The notes: generated by a model not told the origin, from the sequence alone. Shown: positions 1-13,800, counted from the stretch's first letter. The stretch: 64,000 bases of DNA from Liolophura sinensis (GCF_032854445.1 NC_088305.1:7383606-7447605); one strand, 5' to 3'. Translations and numbers: made by a program.

Positions 1-289
1 AAGGCTACCTGATTTTGCTGTAGTTTAAAGCCATTTTTACACCCCCTCGAGGAAGGCTGAGAGGCTTCTTTGTACTATACGCTAGGCCACATCATACACT
101 CTGTACCAAGAAATAACTTTCTTTTTAGTACCAAGGCCACCAAAGTGCTCATTGTACGAGACACATGCATGCAAAACTTCAGTACATGAAGTGCTGAAAT
201 CATGACTTTGGTAATTTACAGTAATTAATATGCACACAGAGCACCACTTCAACACTGATTTCAATATACAATAAACGGAGTAGAGGTGT

Positions 290-970
290 CAGGAATTCGG
301 CAATTTACAGCACTTAATATGTACAAACACAATCTACTATGTTATATCCCCCTCGTACTATTGTGCTCTACATATGTGCAAACCCTGACCTCGATACATG
401 CAGTACTTTTTGAGATACCACCCCTAACATTCTGTTTAACATTGATTCGAATACACAATACACTTTGTCAGGAATCCAGTAATTTATGGTATTTAATATG
501 TACACACTGAATCAACAATGGAATATCCCCCTTGTACCATTACGATCTACCTGTGTGCAAACCCTGATCTCAATACCTGTAGTCCTTTCTGAGATACCAC
601 CCCTAACATTCTGTTTAACACTGATTTGAATACACAGTACACTTTGTCAGGAATCCAGTAATTTATGGTATTTAATATGTACACACTGAATCAACAATGG
701 AATATCCCCCTTGAAGCATTATGATCTACCTGTGTGCAAACTCTGATCTCAATACCGGTAGTCCTTTCTGAGATACCACCCCTAACATTCTGTTTAACAC
801 TGATTCGAATACACAATACACTTTGTCAGGAATCCAGTAATTTATGGTATTTAATATGTACACACTGAATCAACAATGGAATATCCCCCTTGTAACATTA
901 CGATCTACCTGTGTGCAAACCCTGATCTCAATACCGGTAGTCCTTTCTGAGATACCACCCCTAACATTTG
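290..970. repeat. Tandem repeat, 179-bp unit, about 4 copies
   Basis: The word GTCAGGAAT recurs at 288, 467, 646 and 825, an exact 179-bp spacing. Each unit also repeats ATATCCCCCTTGTA, CTCAATACC and GAGATACCACCCCTAACA. Later units are nearly identical; the first is more diverged. A weaker related stretch precedes it (about 110-285). Confidence 0.92.
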
Positions 971-1149
971 TCTAGATTTACCATGTAGCATATTAACCTT
1001 GTCACAGTGCAATGTAGACTTATAATATTGTAGTTTAGACTCACTGTGTTGCAGTTTGATTTCATTATATTGTGGTCACTATGTTGTGGTTGTGGTTATG
1101 TTGTATACGAGGCTAATTAAGCTGTAGTTTAAATTCACTGTGTTTTAAT

Positions 1150-1535
1150 TTACATGTTACAGTTTAGACTTATGTTACAGTTTATACTTGCCTTACAGTT
1201 TACACTTGTATTACAGTTTACACTTGTGTTACAGTTTACACTTGCCCTACAGTTTTCACTTGTGTTACAGGTTACACTTGCCTTACAGTTTACACTTGTG
1301 TTACAGCTTAGAATTATGTTCCAGTTTACACTTGTTACAGTTTAGACCTATGTTACAGTTTACACTTGCATTACAGTTTTGACTTATATTACAGTTTACA
1401 CTTGTGTTACAGTTTACGCTTGTTACAGTTTAGACTTATGTTACAGTTTACACTTGTAACAGTTTAGACTTATGTTACAGTTTACACTTGTGTTACACTT
1501 TAGACTTATGTTACAGTTTAATCTTAAAATGTTGC
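1150..1535. repeat. Minisatellite, 18-bp unit
   Basis: About 20 copies of an 18-bp unit around TTACAGTTTACACTTGTG, with some shortened units. Because 18 is a multiple of three, short open frames run through it. They are not considered genes. Confidence 0.9.
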
Positions 1536-1819
1536 AGTTTAGATTTATTGTGCAATATACTATGCTAGTCAAGCAGCAGTTTAGAATTCAGTTCAGGTAG
1601 ATTGTGCCTACCATGTTGCAGCTAGTTTTTTGTTCCCTCATTCTGGAAAATTGATACCTGTGGTGTAACACTGTGGTATCACTATTTTATGATATCACAC
1701 TCAGTGATGATATATGGCCAAAAAATTAAACAATGCCTTCGAAAGTGGTGGGGGTTAAATGGCATGCCAGTTGTAACAAAAACAAGGCATTAACTGGAAT
1801 AAGCATTAGACTTACTACA

Positions 1820-2850
1820 TTGGAGGCTAGACTTAACATGCCAAAACTGACTTGTAACCATACTGCAGACTAGACTTAACATGCCAAAATTGACTTGTAA
1901 TCATACTGCAGACTAGGCTCAACATGCGCGAGTTGACTTGTAATCATACTGCAGACTAGACCTGACACACTGAAGATGATTTACCACATTGGAGGCTAGA
2001 CTTAACATGCAGAAGTTGACTTGTGACCATACTGCAGACTAGACTTAACATGCAGAAGTTGACTTGTGACCATACTGCAGGCTAGACTTAACATGCAGAA
2101 GTTGACTTACCACGTTGGAAGCTAGACTAAACATGCGGAAGTTGACATGTAACAATACTGCAGACTAGACCTGACACACTGAAGCTGACTTACCACATTG
2201 AAGGCTAGACTTACCATGCCAAAGTTGACTTTTAACCATACTGCAGACTAGACCTGACACCCTGAAGTTGACTTAGCATACTGCAGACTAGGCTCACCAT
2301 GCTGAAGCTGACTTACCACATTCGGGGATAGACCTCACATGATGAAGTTGATCTGTAACCATACTGCAGACTTGACCTGACACATGGATGACTTGCCAGA
2401 CTGCATGACTAGACTTGCCATGCCGAACTTGATTTACCATAGTGCAGACTAGACTTAACATGCCAAAGTTGACTTGTAACCATAATGCAGACGACCTGAC
2501 ACAATGAAGTTGACTTACCATACTGCAGACCAGACTCACCATGCTGAAGTTGACTTACTACAATGGAAGCTAGACTTAACATGCCAAAGTTGACTTACCA
2601 CAGTGCAGACCAGACTTAACACACTGATGTTTACCTACCACAGTGCAGACTAGACTTAACATGCTCAAGTTGACTTACCACAGTGCAGACCAGACTTAAC
2701 ACACTGATGTTTACTTACCACAGTGCAGATTAGACTCACAATGCTGAAGTTTACTTACCACAGTGCAGACTAGACTTAACATGCTGAAGTTCACTTACCA
2801 CAGTGCAGACTACACTTAACATGCTGAAGTTGACCTACCATGAAGTAGGA
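1820..2850. repeat. Minisatellite, about 40-bp unit
   Basis: About 25 units built on GCAGACTAGACTTAACATGC followed by AAGTTGACTTACCACAGT. Units vary in length (39-41 bp) and in the words CCACATTGGAG and ACACTGAAG. The right end (2560-2850) is most regular. Confidence 0.9.
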
Positions 2851-3012
2851 GTTTGTTAATCAGTCCACTGAGATCTTTGGTGGTAACAGTAGTTGGCACA
2901 GAGAATGGGGAATCTGGAACCGAGTATCTGCCCCAAAAAAGAAAAAAAAAAGATTATAACCTACTCATGCTGGACAGAATATTCAAATCTCACATCAAAC
3001 AGTATAATTAAA

Positions 3013-3245
3013 GGGGCTTCCGTGGCTCAGTTGGTTAGCGCCCTAGCGTAATGACCCAGGAGTCTCTCACCAATGCGGTCGCTGTGAGTTTAAGTCCAGC
3101 TCATGCTGGCTTCCTCTCCGGCTGTACGTGGGAAGGTCTGCCAGCAACCTGCGGATTTTTGTGGGTTTCCCCCGGGCCCCGCCCAGTTTCCACCCACCAT
3201 AATGCTGGGTGATTGGACGGCTGTCGTTTAAAACTCTGCACACAC
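3013..3245 (+). mobile_element. SINE family 1, near full length head and body
   Basis: This is the best head of the commonest family here. It has a tRNA-like start with A-box-like TGGCTCAGTTGGTTAGCG and B-box-like GAGTTTAAGTCC, then the body GCTGGCTTCCTCTCCGGC, GGGTTTCCCCCGGG and CCACCATAATGCTGG. The usual tail (ACACCAATCAAATAAATAAA) is missing. Such SINEs are Pol III transcribed and mobilised by LINEs. Which named superfamily it belongs to cannot be told here. Confidence 0.85.
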
Positions 3246-3249
3246 TGGT

Positions 3250-5240
3250 AGACCTATATAAACTACAAATTTACAGAAAAGAAAGTTTCCGGAATTTTAG
3301 CTTGTAACATGTGGGTACATTGCAGTAGAGAGATATGTATTGAATTAATTGTTATTCATAACTAAAGGCATTTACAACTTATAAAACAATCTGAAACTGG
3401 TTGGCAGTAAAACACTATACGAGTACATCGCTAGAAATAATTCTGGAGAAACGACAACAGCAACACGATTCGATACAAAACTTTCTTAAAGAAAATCAAA
3501 GTTTGACAGTCCGACATATATACACAGCTACAGCTTTGGAGGTTTTATAGCCTACTGGCTGGTGTCAGTCTGCACTCTGTGTTGAATTCTGTATTGTATA
3601 ATGCGTGTTTACCCAAATTTGAGGAAATCTTGAATTTGAATGCAATTTAAAATATCAACATTAATAGTGTCCATTCTTGGGACGCTTGATGTGACCAGTG
3701 GCGTCTGGCAATGGCTCCTGGTGATCAAGCCCTGTTTAAAAGCTTTTATTGCCACATTAAAAATAAAACCTGGTTCAGCAGTTTTTTCACAGTAGATAAT
3801 TGTTCATTCACTAGCCACTTTATGTACCCTTAAGCCCACCGATGATTTGGGAAAGCTCGTTAAAAATATATTATCAGTGGGATACATACAAGCCGTGAAT
3901 TTCTATAACATTTTAAATCTGCTTTTTGTTGTGAGTTTGTCATCTGGTTATCTGGAATTTGTACAACCAATACCTATAGCAGGTGTTGTGCATGGGGTCT
4001 TGATTTTGGTAATCCATATACACAATGCATATTTTGTCTCATTCATGTTCAGCTGAGGTGTTTGTCAAGAAACTTCAGTTTAACTGAAGTCCGAATGAAC
4101 TGAGTGAGGTTTCCGAGGGGTTGGTGTTGAGGTACCTGGTAATGTATTTACTGAGGCCATGTCATACCATGCATCATTCGTACCTTTTGAGCATACCTTT
4201 AGAGTGATTAGTAGATAAATACACATAAGTATTTGACAATTCTTCTCATTGATCTGTTAGGACAACAAACAAATGGTATGTATGGTGTTGCGTCTGCAAA
4301 TGACCTTCCAGAACCTCGCACATCCCAGACCTGCAGGTGCCAGATGAAATCTATGTGGTTTGTATTCTTGTCAGGGATCTGGCAAATCAAACCTGTCATC
4401 TTTTCAGTTTGATGTAACCACCTGAACTTTGTTTTCTGAGCGAACATTGTTTACATACTTTTGTAACATTATCAGGGCCATTCACAGCAAAACACACTCC
4501 ACAGAGTTCAATATTCTCTCAAGGTCATCTGGTACATATATCAGTGGGTTTTGAAGGCATATGTATGGTTTAAAGCCCAGTTTAGTTAATTTAATGACAT
4601 GTATACATGAATGTACATGTAATACTAACTTTTTCTTGAAACGTTCGTAGTAATATGTTGCAAACTATCTTTTAAAAATTAATCTAAAAAGATTGAAGCC
4701 GCCTTCCCATTCCTCCTTGAGCTGTGAGATTTACGTCCTGTTCCCGCCAAAGTAGACACGTGGTCTGTAATAAATGGAAAATCCGCCTTCAAATCGACAC
4801 GCGTGCGTTTTCGTCGAGGGTGTTTACCCACATATGCGTTATTATTTCTAATGATCAAATGTCAATCATCCAAGTTCAATTCTTGTATGGACCCCATACA
4901 ACAGTGGGGAGGAAAACAAGCAGTCAATAGATTCAAGACAATCCTGCGAACATAAAGCCTAACGCGGTTGAATGCTTCCCTGTAAATAATGCCACACAAC
5001 CATCGACTTTAAATATTAAAAGCAAAGTTTGTAGAACACAACCTGGAAAATGGCAGGGTAAGTATTTTGGGAAAGGATTAGCAAAGATATATTTCAGTAT
5101 CAGTATCAATATTTTTATCTTTTTCCTTTTTTAAACAAGCGCGTACACTGAAAAATGACATCTTGGGTTGCCTTGTACAAGCTCTCAGGAAAGGCTGGAT
5201 TTATATGATGTCACATGATAACCTGGTGATTCATGTAACC
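3250..5240. other. Intergenic DNA, nothing recognised
   Basis: AT-rich single-copy-looking sequence between the first SINE and the MITE. Open frames are short (under 80 codons) and show no domain, splice or codon signal. Confidence 0.6.
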
Positions 5241-5251
5241 TAAATCTTGAC

Positions 5252-5640
5252 TTTAGGTTTATTCATTGGCAAAATTTTGTTGGGCCAAGGATGGCCCAAA
5301 CCAATTCGCACACTCCATTTCAAAACCTGATGGAGTTACTTTCCCTTGTCAAATATGTTGAGGCTTTCAGTACACCCATTCGCTAAGAGCATCATCACTA
5401 AATTCCAGGCCGTTGTAGCCTAGGAAATAACTGACGGGCGTTGTGCTTGTGATAGATTGACTGAAGAAAAGCTAAGGAACACAAACTTCTGGCCATGGAG
5501 ACATATTTGATGAGTAATTTTTGTCTCAAACGCCATAACAAACTCCCGACGACAACGACATCAGGTCTTTAAATGGAGCACGATCTTACGTTGGTTTGGG
5601 GCAATCCTTGGCCAGACTAAATTTTGTCAAACCTAACGTC
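5252..5640. mobile_element. MITE-like element with terminal inverted repeats, copy 1
   Basis: The left end AAAATTTTGTTGGGCCAAGG (5271 on) is repeated as an inverted copy at the right end (about 5593-5632, GGCAATCCTTGGCC and AAATTTTGTC). The interior matches the element at 38909 along its length (TTGTCAAATATGT, CTAGGAAATAA, AGGAACA). No transposase is encoded, as expected of a non-autonomous DNA transposon. Confidence 0.75.
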
Positions 5641-5999
5641 TAAGCCATCTCGGGCTAACACAATTTGTTTTTCAGGGAGCCAAGGCACTGTACATATAGG
5701 CCTACTGATTCTATACCGTATCTTATTCAGACAAAGCACATCTCTGTTGATGATGAATCAAAGTCGAAACAATAAGGCTGTCAAACTGCATTTCTTCAGA
5801 GTTAGGCCTACTGGTTTGTTATCCAGAGCAACGGTAGCTGTAGGTTCAGTAGGTGTTGTTGTTGTTGTACTCCGTCAAACGATTAGTGATTATCATTTGA
5901 AGTCCGCCATAGTCAAGACGTGAAAAAAAATGAATAAATTTAACATATTTTCCTTCTTCTGTGCATATCTGCGGTGTGTGTGACCCTTACCGTGCTTGT

Positions 6000-6550
6000 T
6001 TTGTGACAAAAGTTACTTGCACGTGCGGGGTTGTGTTGCCGGAAGTTTCCATAGCTGTTTCGTATTTCTTGCCTCCCTCGACAGGAGAGGTATACTTCGA
6101 ATTGAATTAATGCGCAACAAGTTTCTGTTTTAAACTTTTCTCAAAGCTTTTTGAAGAGATTAAATACAAAGGTCAGTTACAATATGCGGCATATCCCTCA
6201 TGTAAAAAGCTTTCAGAAATGAGCTACATTAGTATCGTTTAAAGTTGCAAAGTGTCTTGTTAAAATCTTTCTGGTCGGACGAATAATATGGGCTAATAAA
6301 ACCGAAATATGATTGGACACATTTCCGCCTTGAAGTACTACTTTCTTAAATAGAGCCAATCCACGCGAGGTTACTGTGTATCTTAGGCTCTGTCTGAAGT
6401 AAGAAGGATTATTAGAAAAGTGGGTCAGCAGGCAGGGTGACTGGGGAACGAGAAATTGAGGTTATATACTTCAGAGCGAATCGCTTGACCTCCCTCGAAA
6501 ACGGAAGTTATCATTACAATTTGAGATGTGGTCGCTGTTAAAAACATGGC
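6000..6550 (+). promoter_or_regulatory. Candidate promoter region of the RhoGAP gene
   Basis: This stretch is less AT-rich and has more CpG than its surroundings. It holds a CACGTG E-box at 6020-6025 and an ETS-type CCGGAAGT at 6039-6046, with a further GGAAGT near 6505. No TATA box is convincing. It lies about 0.5-1 kb upstream of the first coding exon. The assignment is inference from position and motifs only. Confidence 0.3.
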
Positions 6551-6676
6551 CGGAGAGTTTGCTGGTGGAGTGTCTAACTTAGTGCAGACTTGTAAGCAAG
6601 TGTTAATAAATGTTACCGATTTGAGACGGCGCTCGAATTGATTCGGGACGATCGACGTTTGACAACACACGAACAG
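6546..6676 (+). other. Possible 5' leader exon with a 31-codon upstream ORF
   Basis: An ATG at 6546 in good context (AACATGG) opens MAGEFAGGVSNLVQ and stops at 6639-6641. A plausible donor CAG|GTAACA follows at 6677, and another, GTAAGC, lies inside the ORF near 6591. If 6676 joins the acceptor at 7082, the ORF would be an upstream ORF in the leader. The exon's 5' end is unknown. It could also belong to an alternative transcript. Confidence 0.28.
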
Positions 6677-7000
6677 GTAACAGCTATTCACCTTTTTTAT
6701 GTCACTTGAGTTGGTCTGGATCAGTTTATCTGCTACGTCAGAAAACGTACACGCCTTAGTTTCAGGCTAGGACTGTTAGCAAGTTAAAGTACATGCAGAA
6801 GAGCCTGTTGATTGTTGTGATTTTGCCTCGCCACCCCTGGCACAACCACTCTCAGTTATCTTACATGTACGTCAGCAGTGAGGAAATACGGTGAGGGTCG
6901 CTTGTCACACGGTACGTAACAAGACGCGAGTACTTCTTCATCTCAAATCCCAGTTTGGTGTACTGAATGAAGTACAGATATAGGCCTTACATCTGCAAAC

Positions 7001-7031
7001 ATGGGGGATCAAGAATTAAAACAAGATTTAG
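7001..7031 (+). other. Possible short upstream ORF before the main start
   Basis: An ATG at 7001 in strong context (AACATGG) reads MGDQELKQDL and then meets GTGAGG, a donor-like site at 7032. Spliced to 7083 it gives a 12-codon ORF ending TGA at 7088-7090, 15 bases before the main ATG. Unspliced it stops soon after. The implied intron would be only 51 bp. Either way it cannot extend the SH3 frame. Confidence 0.3.
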
Positions 7032-7082
7032 GTGAGGATGTTTCTTTCATTTGAGAAAGATTTTTTTTTTTTCGTTTAACAG

Positions 7083-7861
7083 TGTTGTGAAAATTGTCCG
7101 TGAAAATGTCCACCAGCAGTGAATACACGGAATATGTGGAGGCTCTGAAGGATTATCAATACACAAATGACAAAGGACAGGAGTTAGCTATCACCCAAGG
7201 AACCTACTACATTTTACTAGAGAGAACAAATTCTGAATGGTGGCATATTCAGAACCTGGAAAATCCCCCCAAGGAATTTTACGTACCAGCAAGTTTCGTC
7301 CAACACTCGGGCAGATATCCTGAGGAGACGGACGAAGTTTTTGATGATGGGGAGGAAGGAAGCTCTGAAGGTGATGGCACGGAGGAAGAAGACTCTGAGT
7401 CAGATGTAGACAGTGAACCAATTAAAATACCTGTTCCGAAAGGGAAACCATTGCCACAAATTCCAGGAAAATCAAAATCTGCTAACAATAATGCATCAAA
7501 GAGAATTAGCTCTTTCAAACCGCTTGCTTCCACTCCACCACCGGATTACAATGTTGATGGTCATGATTTGCAGCATAACAAAATTGGGCCTGCATCAACC
7601 CCACCTCAGCAGAAAATTGTATGTGTTGAAATAGACAAGTCACCAACAATTAAGCTACCAGCGGCCGGCAGTTCACCACCTAGGGGTCCTGTTTCACCCC
7701 TGGCAGTTAAGCCAGTTGTTCGGCCAGATAAAGTATTACCCCCAGTGTCACAGCCTATGGGCCACGTTCCACCCCCATCTGGCCCACCCACACACTCTGA
7801 GCCTGTGTTATATGCTAACCTGCATGAGCTGAGAGCGGCACCTGTACCTGCAAGTGAAGTG
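7083..7861 (+). CDS. ARHGAP12/27-like: Exon 1 (coding from 7106): SH3 domain and proline-rich linker
   Basis: The exon is preceded by a strong T-rich acceptor ending in AG at 7081-7082. The coding part runs from ATG 7106 to the GTG codon at 7859-7861, then GTAAGT. It encodes 252 residues and ends in phase 0. The SH3 domain has the ALxDY motif, the tandem Trp at 45-46 and the terminal YVPASFV. Next come an Asp/Glu/Ser run and many prolines (TPPPDY, LPQIP, VPPPSGPP), likely ligands for SH3 or WW domains. Near the end is EPVLYANLHEL, with a YxNL motif matching the Grb2 SH2 docking consensus. Confidence 0.93.
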
Positions 7862-10800
7862 GTAAGTATATTCTGTGATTGTTTTACATAAATGTACGCT
7901 AGGTGGGAGTTCAAACCTGACCTTGATCAAGGAATTTGTAGATTCCCCCACTTTCAGTCATTGTGTGGCCTCTGTGATAATAAATAATTGACGGTTCTCA
8001 TGGGCCTGCATGCACAGTTTAACGTTCACTGAAGACATTTTGTCTCCTACCAGTAAGGTGCAACACTTTCATCATTTGTTTGAACGCATGGATACCCTAG
8101 AAAAGTAGACTGCTTCCTGAGAGAGAATTAACTGAAGTAACATTGTCGAAAGTATACAACTACATGCTAAGTTTTTTTCTGCTGATAGCTGGTAACCAGC
8201 TTCTATTGAATGATGTATCTCATTCTGCACGTCACACAGAAATTTCTTCACACAGTACATGTAACTTGTCAGGTTGGCAGTTTACCCAGGGTATACCAGT
8301 ACTACATGGTATATATATAGTCGTCCAGCTGCTCCAGCTGACCACCATCATTATGTATAGGTGAAAAATGCTTGAGTGTGGCATTAAAGAACAATCAGTT
8401 AGCCAATCAAATCATATAAATCCAGGAAAGATCCAGGTAGCCAGGACTGTTGTCTGATATAAAATACATGTACATGTATCTACATGTAAGGTTAAAGGTT
8501 GAAAATCTGTTTGATTTTCGCTACATGTTACTACACATGTAATTGTTGCATGTTGCAGCTTCATTCTAAAGCGGTTTTGGGGGTGGGGAGGGTATTGTTC
8601 TAAGGAAAGCCTACATGTACTTTAACGTCCTGTGATTAGAGTGATTAATTTTGCCGAAGAGGTGAGTCACAATTTATGACAGTAAATCTGTGCTTCACAC
8701 CAACAGCCTAACTGTTAAACTAAGTACTGTGTATAAAGTGCTGACAAAGTTATATAGGATGTGAAGCCTTATTCATGTAATTATGTGATTATAAAACCCT
8801 CACCAGTGTATACATGAACCTGTAATCTCATCCTCAAAGTCAGCAGACTAATTATACATGTTTCTTAAGTTCATACAGACTATAAATTAAAATCTGATCA
8901 TATATCGAAGAAATTAGGTGCCTCCTCCCAATAGCATTTTTAATATATTAAGTATGCATACTGTAGTAGTACATGTGTATTTTATTATGATGCATATGAA
9001 ATGTACAAGGTGCTGAGAATTTTGTATTGTTAGATATGAATATATGTGTATATATACATGTATACTGTACATATGCTGTATGCACATATATCTCGTCTGA
9101 CATACCAGATTTTATGAACATACAATCTGTCCAAAATGTCATGAAACATAATAGATGGCAGAAATTTACAACCTGTCTAATGGCATTCACAACATACGTG
9201 TAATTTATGCATGTGAATGTCTGATAGAGAATCGGATACAAGGTAGATGTGATTATACATTTGATAAAACAATAGGCAAAGTGATATTCTAGAGAAGAAT
9301 TTGTTTTAGTAATGCTCGGGGTCTGCATGTTCACGTATTTAAATGTACTTTGAATTTATAATCCCACATGTACGTGTACATTGTGAGATATAGACATGCC
9401 TGAGATGCATGTAAGCAGGCATATTCCAATAGGTGTACACCAGTTGTCACTGGATCATATCAACCTTAAATTCAAGTCTTCTCTAAGAAGATTTGATAAA
9501 ATGGAAATGACCAGCTGTGCCAAAAAAAAAAAAATATATATATCACTGATCTTGTTAATCCATAATAACATGCACAAAAAGATATGCATGTGCGTCCAAA
9601 AGTACACATGTAAATGTAATTATACCTGTACTGTAATGTTAATTCTGGTTATCTGCATATTGTATGACTTTGCATACAAGGTTGATTAGCTGTGGCAATG
9701 ACGGTATAAGATTAAAAGGCTTATGTTAAGTGTTGCTGTGCTGTAACTCTGTCCCTGTGCTGGTACTTTCTACACATGTGCACGCATGCATAATTAACGT
9801 ATCTGTAATACAACATGTAAATGTATCAGCCATAAACGTATCAGCCATACATGTAGTTTATTATGTGCCCCTATTAGGCAGGTACAAATACATGTAGTAA
9901 GATACTGACTTATGTTACCAGGAAATGTGAGAACGACGCTTTCCAAGCTGCCCCTTTTTGAGGCCCTTTTCTTTGAGGGGGGCAGTTGTCCAGATTTTAG
10001 TTTTTCCCTATGATCTCTCAAACTCTTTGGGGCTTTCGTGAAAATACACTGTAAGTGTCAGGTTGATGATGCCTTTGGGGCTGTTTTTACAGGCATCTAT
10101 TTGGTGTGCATGTCTGTGTCGCGCATAGGAAGGAATGGTGTGTGAGTAATCGTCCCAAAGAAGCTTACTTTGGGCACTCTGGTTTCCTCCATCCGTTATT
10201 AAAACGGACCACCAAATGTTGTACAATTTGAGCTTTATCTGCCCAGTTTCCTCCCACCATAATGCTGGGCACCATCATATAAGTGAAATATTCTTGAGTC
10301 CAATCAAATAAGAGAAAAATAAATAATATTATTGCAGTAAACAAAATATACACATAAAGAAATTTATAGTTCCCGTCTTTAAAGCGCATGTACATGCAGC
10401 CTTAATTTGTACATGTGTGTAAAGGGTTTTCCTTACATTTGGAAATACATGTAGCATTATTGTCTTCAAACCGCCTCTCAAACATCTTCAACAGGCAGGT
10501 GAATATATCGTGTTAAGGAAGCTGAAGTCATTCAGTGTACATGTATATTTTATTTCACTGCACATCTTGAAAATCCTTGTGGTACGAAGTTCGTTTACGT
10601 GTAGAGTACATGAAATGTTGTACATGTACTTGGTACTTCACATGCTTGTCACGAGTATCATCGAAAGAGTCCTGAGTTTTAAGCTAATGGCCGGGACATG
10701 TCTGACAGGCTTTGTGTGTGACTGAGCCCTAGCTTGTCAGGATTTGTTTTAGTGTTGGTCAGTCAGTCAGAGTTTAGCTGGGACGCATGATGTTGTGGTG

Positions 10801-13800
10801 GGACCCAGCCGCCAGGTCACTGGGTGGGACAGTTATATCTGTGCATGTGACACTGACAGCAGTTTGACACACATATGTGTACAATCATGTACCTTTGGAT
10901 GTCCAGACAAAGATGAGTTTTATCAATGTCCTGGTTATCTCCCCTGCTCTCCATTAAAAAAAAAAAAAAGTACCACTATATTTCACCTAAAATTGGGAGT
11001 GTAAAGATGCACTTTCAGAAGCATACATGTACATATAAAGGTTTTAGATGATACTTTTTATGCTCTGCTGCATGAATAATTATGGCTTAACACCGCATTA
11101 TGCTCGACTGAATGATTAATTATGGTTTAACACCGCATTATGCTCGACTACATGATTGATTATGGCTTAACACCTCATTTTGCTCTGCTGAATAAATGAT
11201 TATGGCTCAACACTGCATTATGCTCTGCTGAATGAATGATTATGGCTTGACATTGCATTATCCTCTAGACACTGAATGAATGATTATGGCTCAACACTGC
11301 ATTATGCTCTGCTGAACGAATGAGTAGGGCTCAACACTACATTATGCTCTGCTGACTTCACGTGTAAGTATACATGTGCGCGATATTTAAGTCTCACATG
11401 CACATGTGACACAGTTCAGCTTTGACAAGAACTGTTTATGTTGACATTTACCTTTGTCTGTGGAGTTTGTGCTGGCCTTTTCATATATACAATAGTTTGC
11501 TTTAATATACCATGTGTGTCTGCACATTTAGCTATTGTTCACATCATCACATGACAAATGGATTTCAATGTGTACTGGTTCACACAAAGATTGAGGTCAA
11601 GTGTGAGGGAAGTGTGATGCTACTGTCTGCAGTCACAATCTGAACAGTGGTAAAACCAGGATTCCAGACATTGCTATCAAATACATGTACTGTAGCCTAC
11701 TACATGTGCCAGCCATACATACTTAAATACCTATATTGAACACCAAAACTGTTTAAGACCGTGCTAGTGCAGCTTAGTGACTATTTAGAGCCTCTCACCA
11801 ATGCAGTGTCCAAAAGTTAAGTTCCCAGGTCATACATGGGAGGGTGTGACAGCAACCTGCAGATAGTCATGGGTTTCCACACGGCTCTGCTGTGTTTTCC
11901 TCCCACCATAATGGAAGGTAAGTGAAATATTATTGAGTGCGGCATAGAACACCAATGAAATAAAATAAATTCCTGAACTCCCATAAATTGTGAGCCGACA
12001 AATAAGCATCTCTGCACACAGGTAAACTGTGCCATTGTTCCCATTTTTGCATGTGTTTGTGAATGAGATGAAAATTGGTACTGAAATAATTAATAGGCAA
12101 GACTAAAAGCACGACTGACAAACTTTTCATGTACCCTTCTAATGTTTAGGACAGATACCAGTACTAGTAGTTTAAGATTTACAGTTCTCTCCCGTTTTTT
12201 TTGTTTTTTTTTTGGGCAAAAGTAAAGACATGAATATGTTGTTCATTAGATGGACCTTGTTGAATAAAACTACATATTCATGTTACAATTACATGTACAT
12301 GTATATTAGCTTAAAATAGCGGACCAGGCAGGTGTCCCAAATATTAAAAGAATTAGGGTATACTGTGAGCGGGGTTATATACCATCTGCTGTTGATTGCT
12401 GATGAACAGCTGTGTAATGTTTAGTGTACAGTACCTTAGCAGAAGTAAAATGCAGACATCATAATAATACAATATTATCAGTGGGGTACTCAGTGAATGA
12501 ACATCTGATTTAAATCTGAAATGCTCTGTCGTTCTCTTAACAACCACGGCAACCAGTACTGTAGGCATTACGTCATCAGTTGCGAGCTCGTAATGTTAAG
12601 AGAGCTTCGTGAAACTGGGCTTTAATGTGTAGGTGTAGTCTGAGAATATCTCCTGAACAATGCAGTGGACTTATGTGGTGCTGCATTCATCATTTGTGGA
12701 TGTGGAGCCATCGGCCCTGGGTTAGTCCAGGGCCTGGTTGTTCAAAACTGGTGTTAGACTTGATACCAGATTCAACTTTAGGCCAAGCCTTCAATATTGT
12801 GTTTCGAACAGCTGTGTAACAGTAAATTAAATATGACCTAAAACTGATGCTGTTGTACTTTGAGTTTGGAGAACTGAATGGGCTGCTCAGTTTGGTTAAA
12901 ATTTTAAATAGAATGTATGACTTAATAGCAGCATTAGCAAATAGACTTTTGAACAACTGGCCCCTGTCCTCTAGCGCGAGGTTTCTGTTTGATTTTAGGG
13001 GAAATTGTTCTGTGGTTCACAATGAGCTTGTATATGAGGATACAGGAAAAGCTGGATGATATAATTAAACATACTTCCTTATAATATTTGTTCAGATTTT
13101 GTCTTGCCCAGATACATACATGTACATACCAGCCCAGTGTATATATTTTATACTTTGGGTTTTAATTAGACTAGAGTGTGCAGTGTGCTGGACTTTTCCA
13201 CTGCCTACAGACATGAATATCGAAAAGGTAGGAGCGCAGAGGCGTAAATCATGTGGTCTTATGTATATGTGCAAGTCTCATTTGTATTTACACCTCTAAT
13301 ATATCCAAAAATTTCGTTCAATGTTAAGAACTGTCAGTTTATGATGGACTAAAATTGGCTGAATCTCTGTACTGATGAGGCCAGGGTCAGGTTTCTCCCA
13401 GGTGCAATTGATGTGTACAGCGTGAGCATGTTGGGTTCGGCGGGGTGGATGTAAGGCATTAGTAACAAAGATGCCAATGTGGATGCAGTCTTGTTTTTTG
13501 TCAAAACACATTCATGTACATGTGGTTTTTAACGTGGTTCACAACAAGCGAGATGTATTGTATCTTCAGGAGTGCAGGAGTGGGTTCTTCTGCTGCAGCC
13601 CATGTCATGTACGTGCATATAATTACACACACATGTAACAAAGCTATTGGCAGTCACATATAATTCAGCAAATTACAAACCGTTTATGCAAATCTGCGAC
13701 ATCTAAGACTTTACAAGGTTAAAAAAAAAAGTCAGAAAAACTGAAAAGTCTAGATAGCACAATTGATGTCTCCCATGTAGCATACAACATTTACATGTAT

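Noticed and set aside
3013-3090. A tRNA gene
   Set aside because: It is the head of SINE family 1. It runs directly into the shared SINE body and lacks a paired acceptor stem.
7191-7914. Minus-strand frames of 76, 84 and 102 codons opposite exon 1
   Set aside because: They are shadows of the SH3/proline-rich exon on the other strand.
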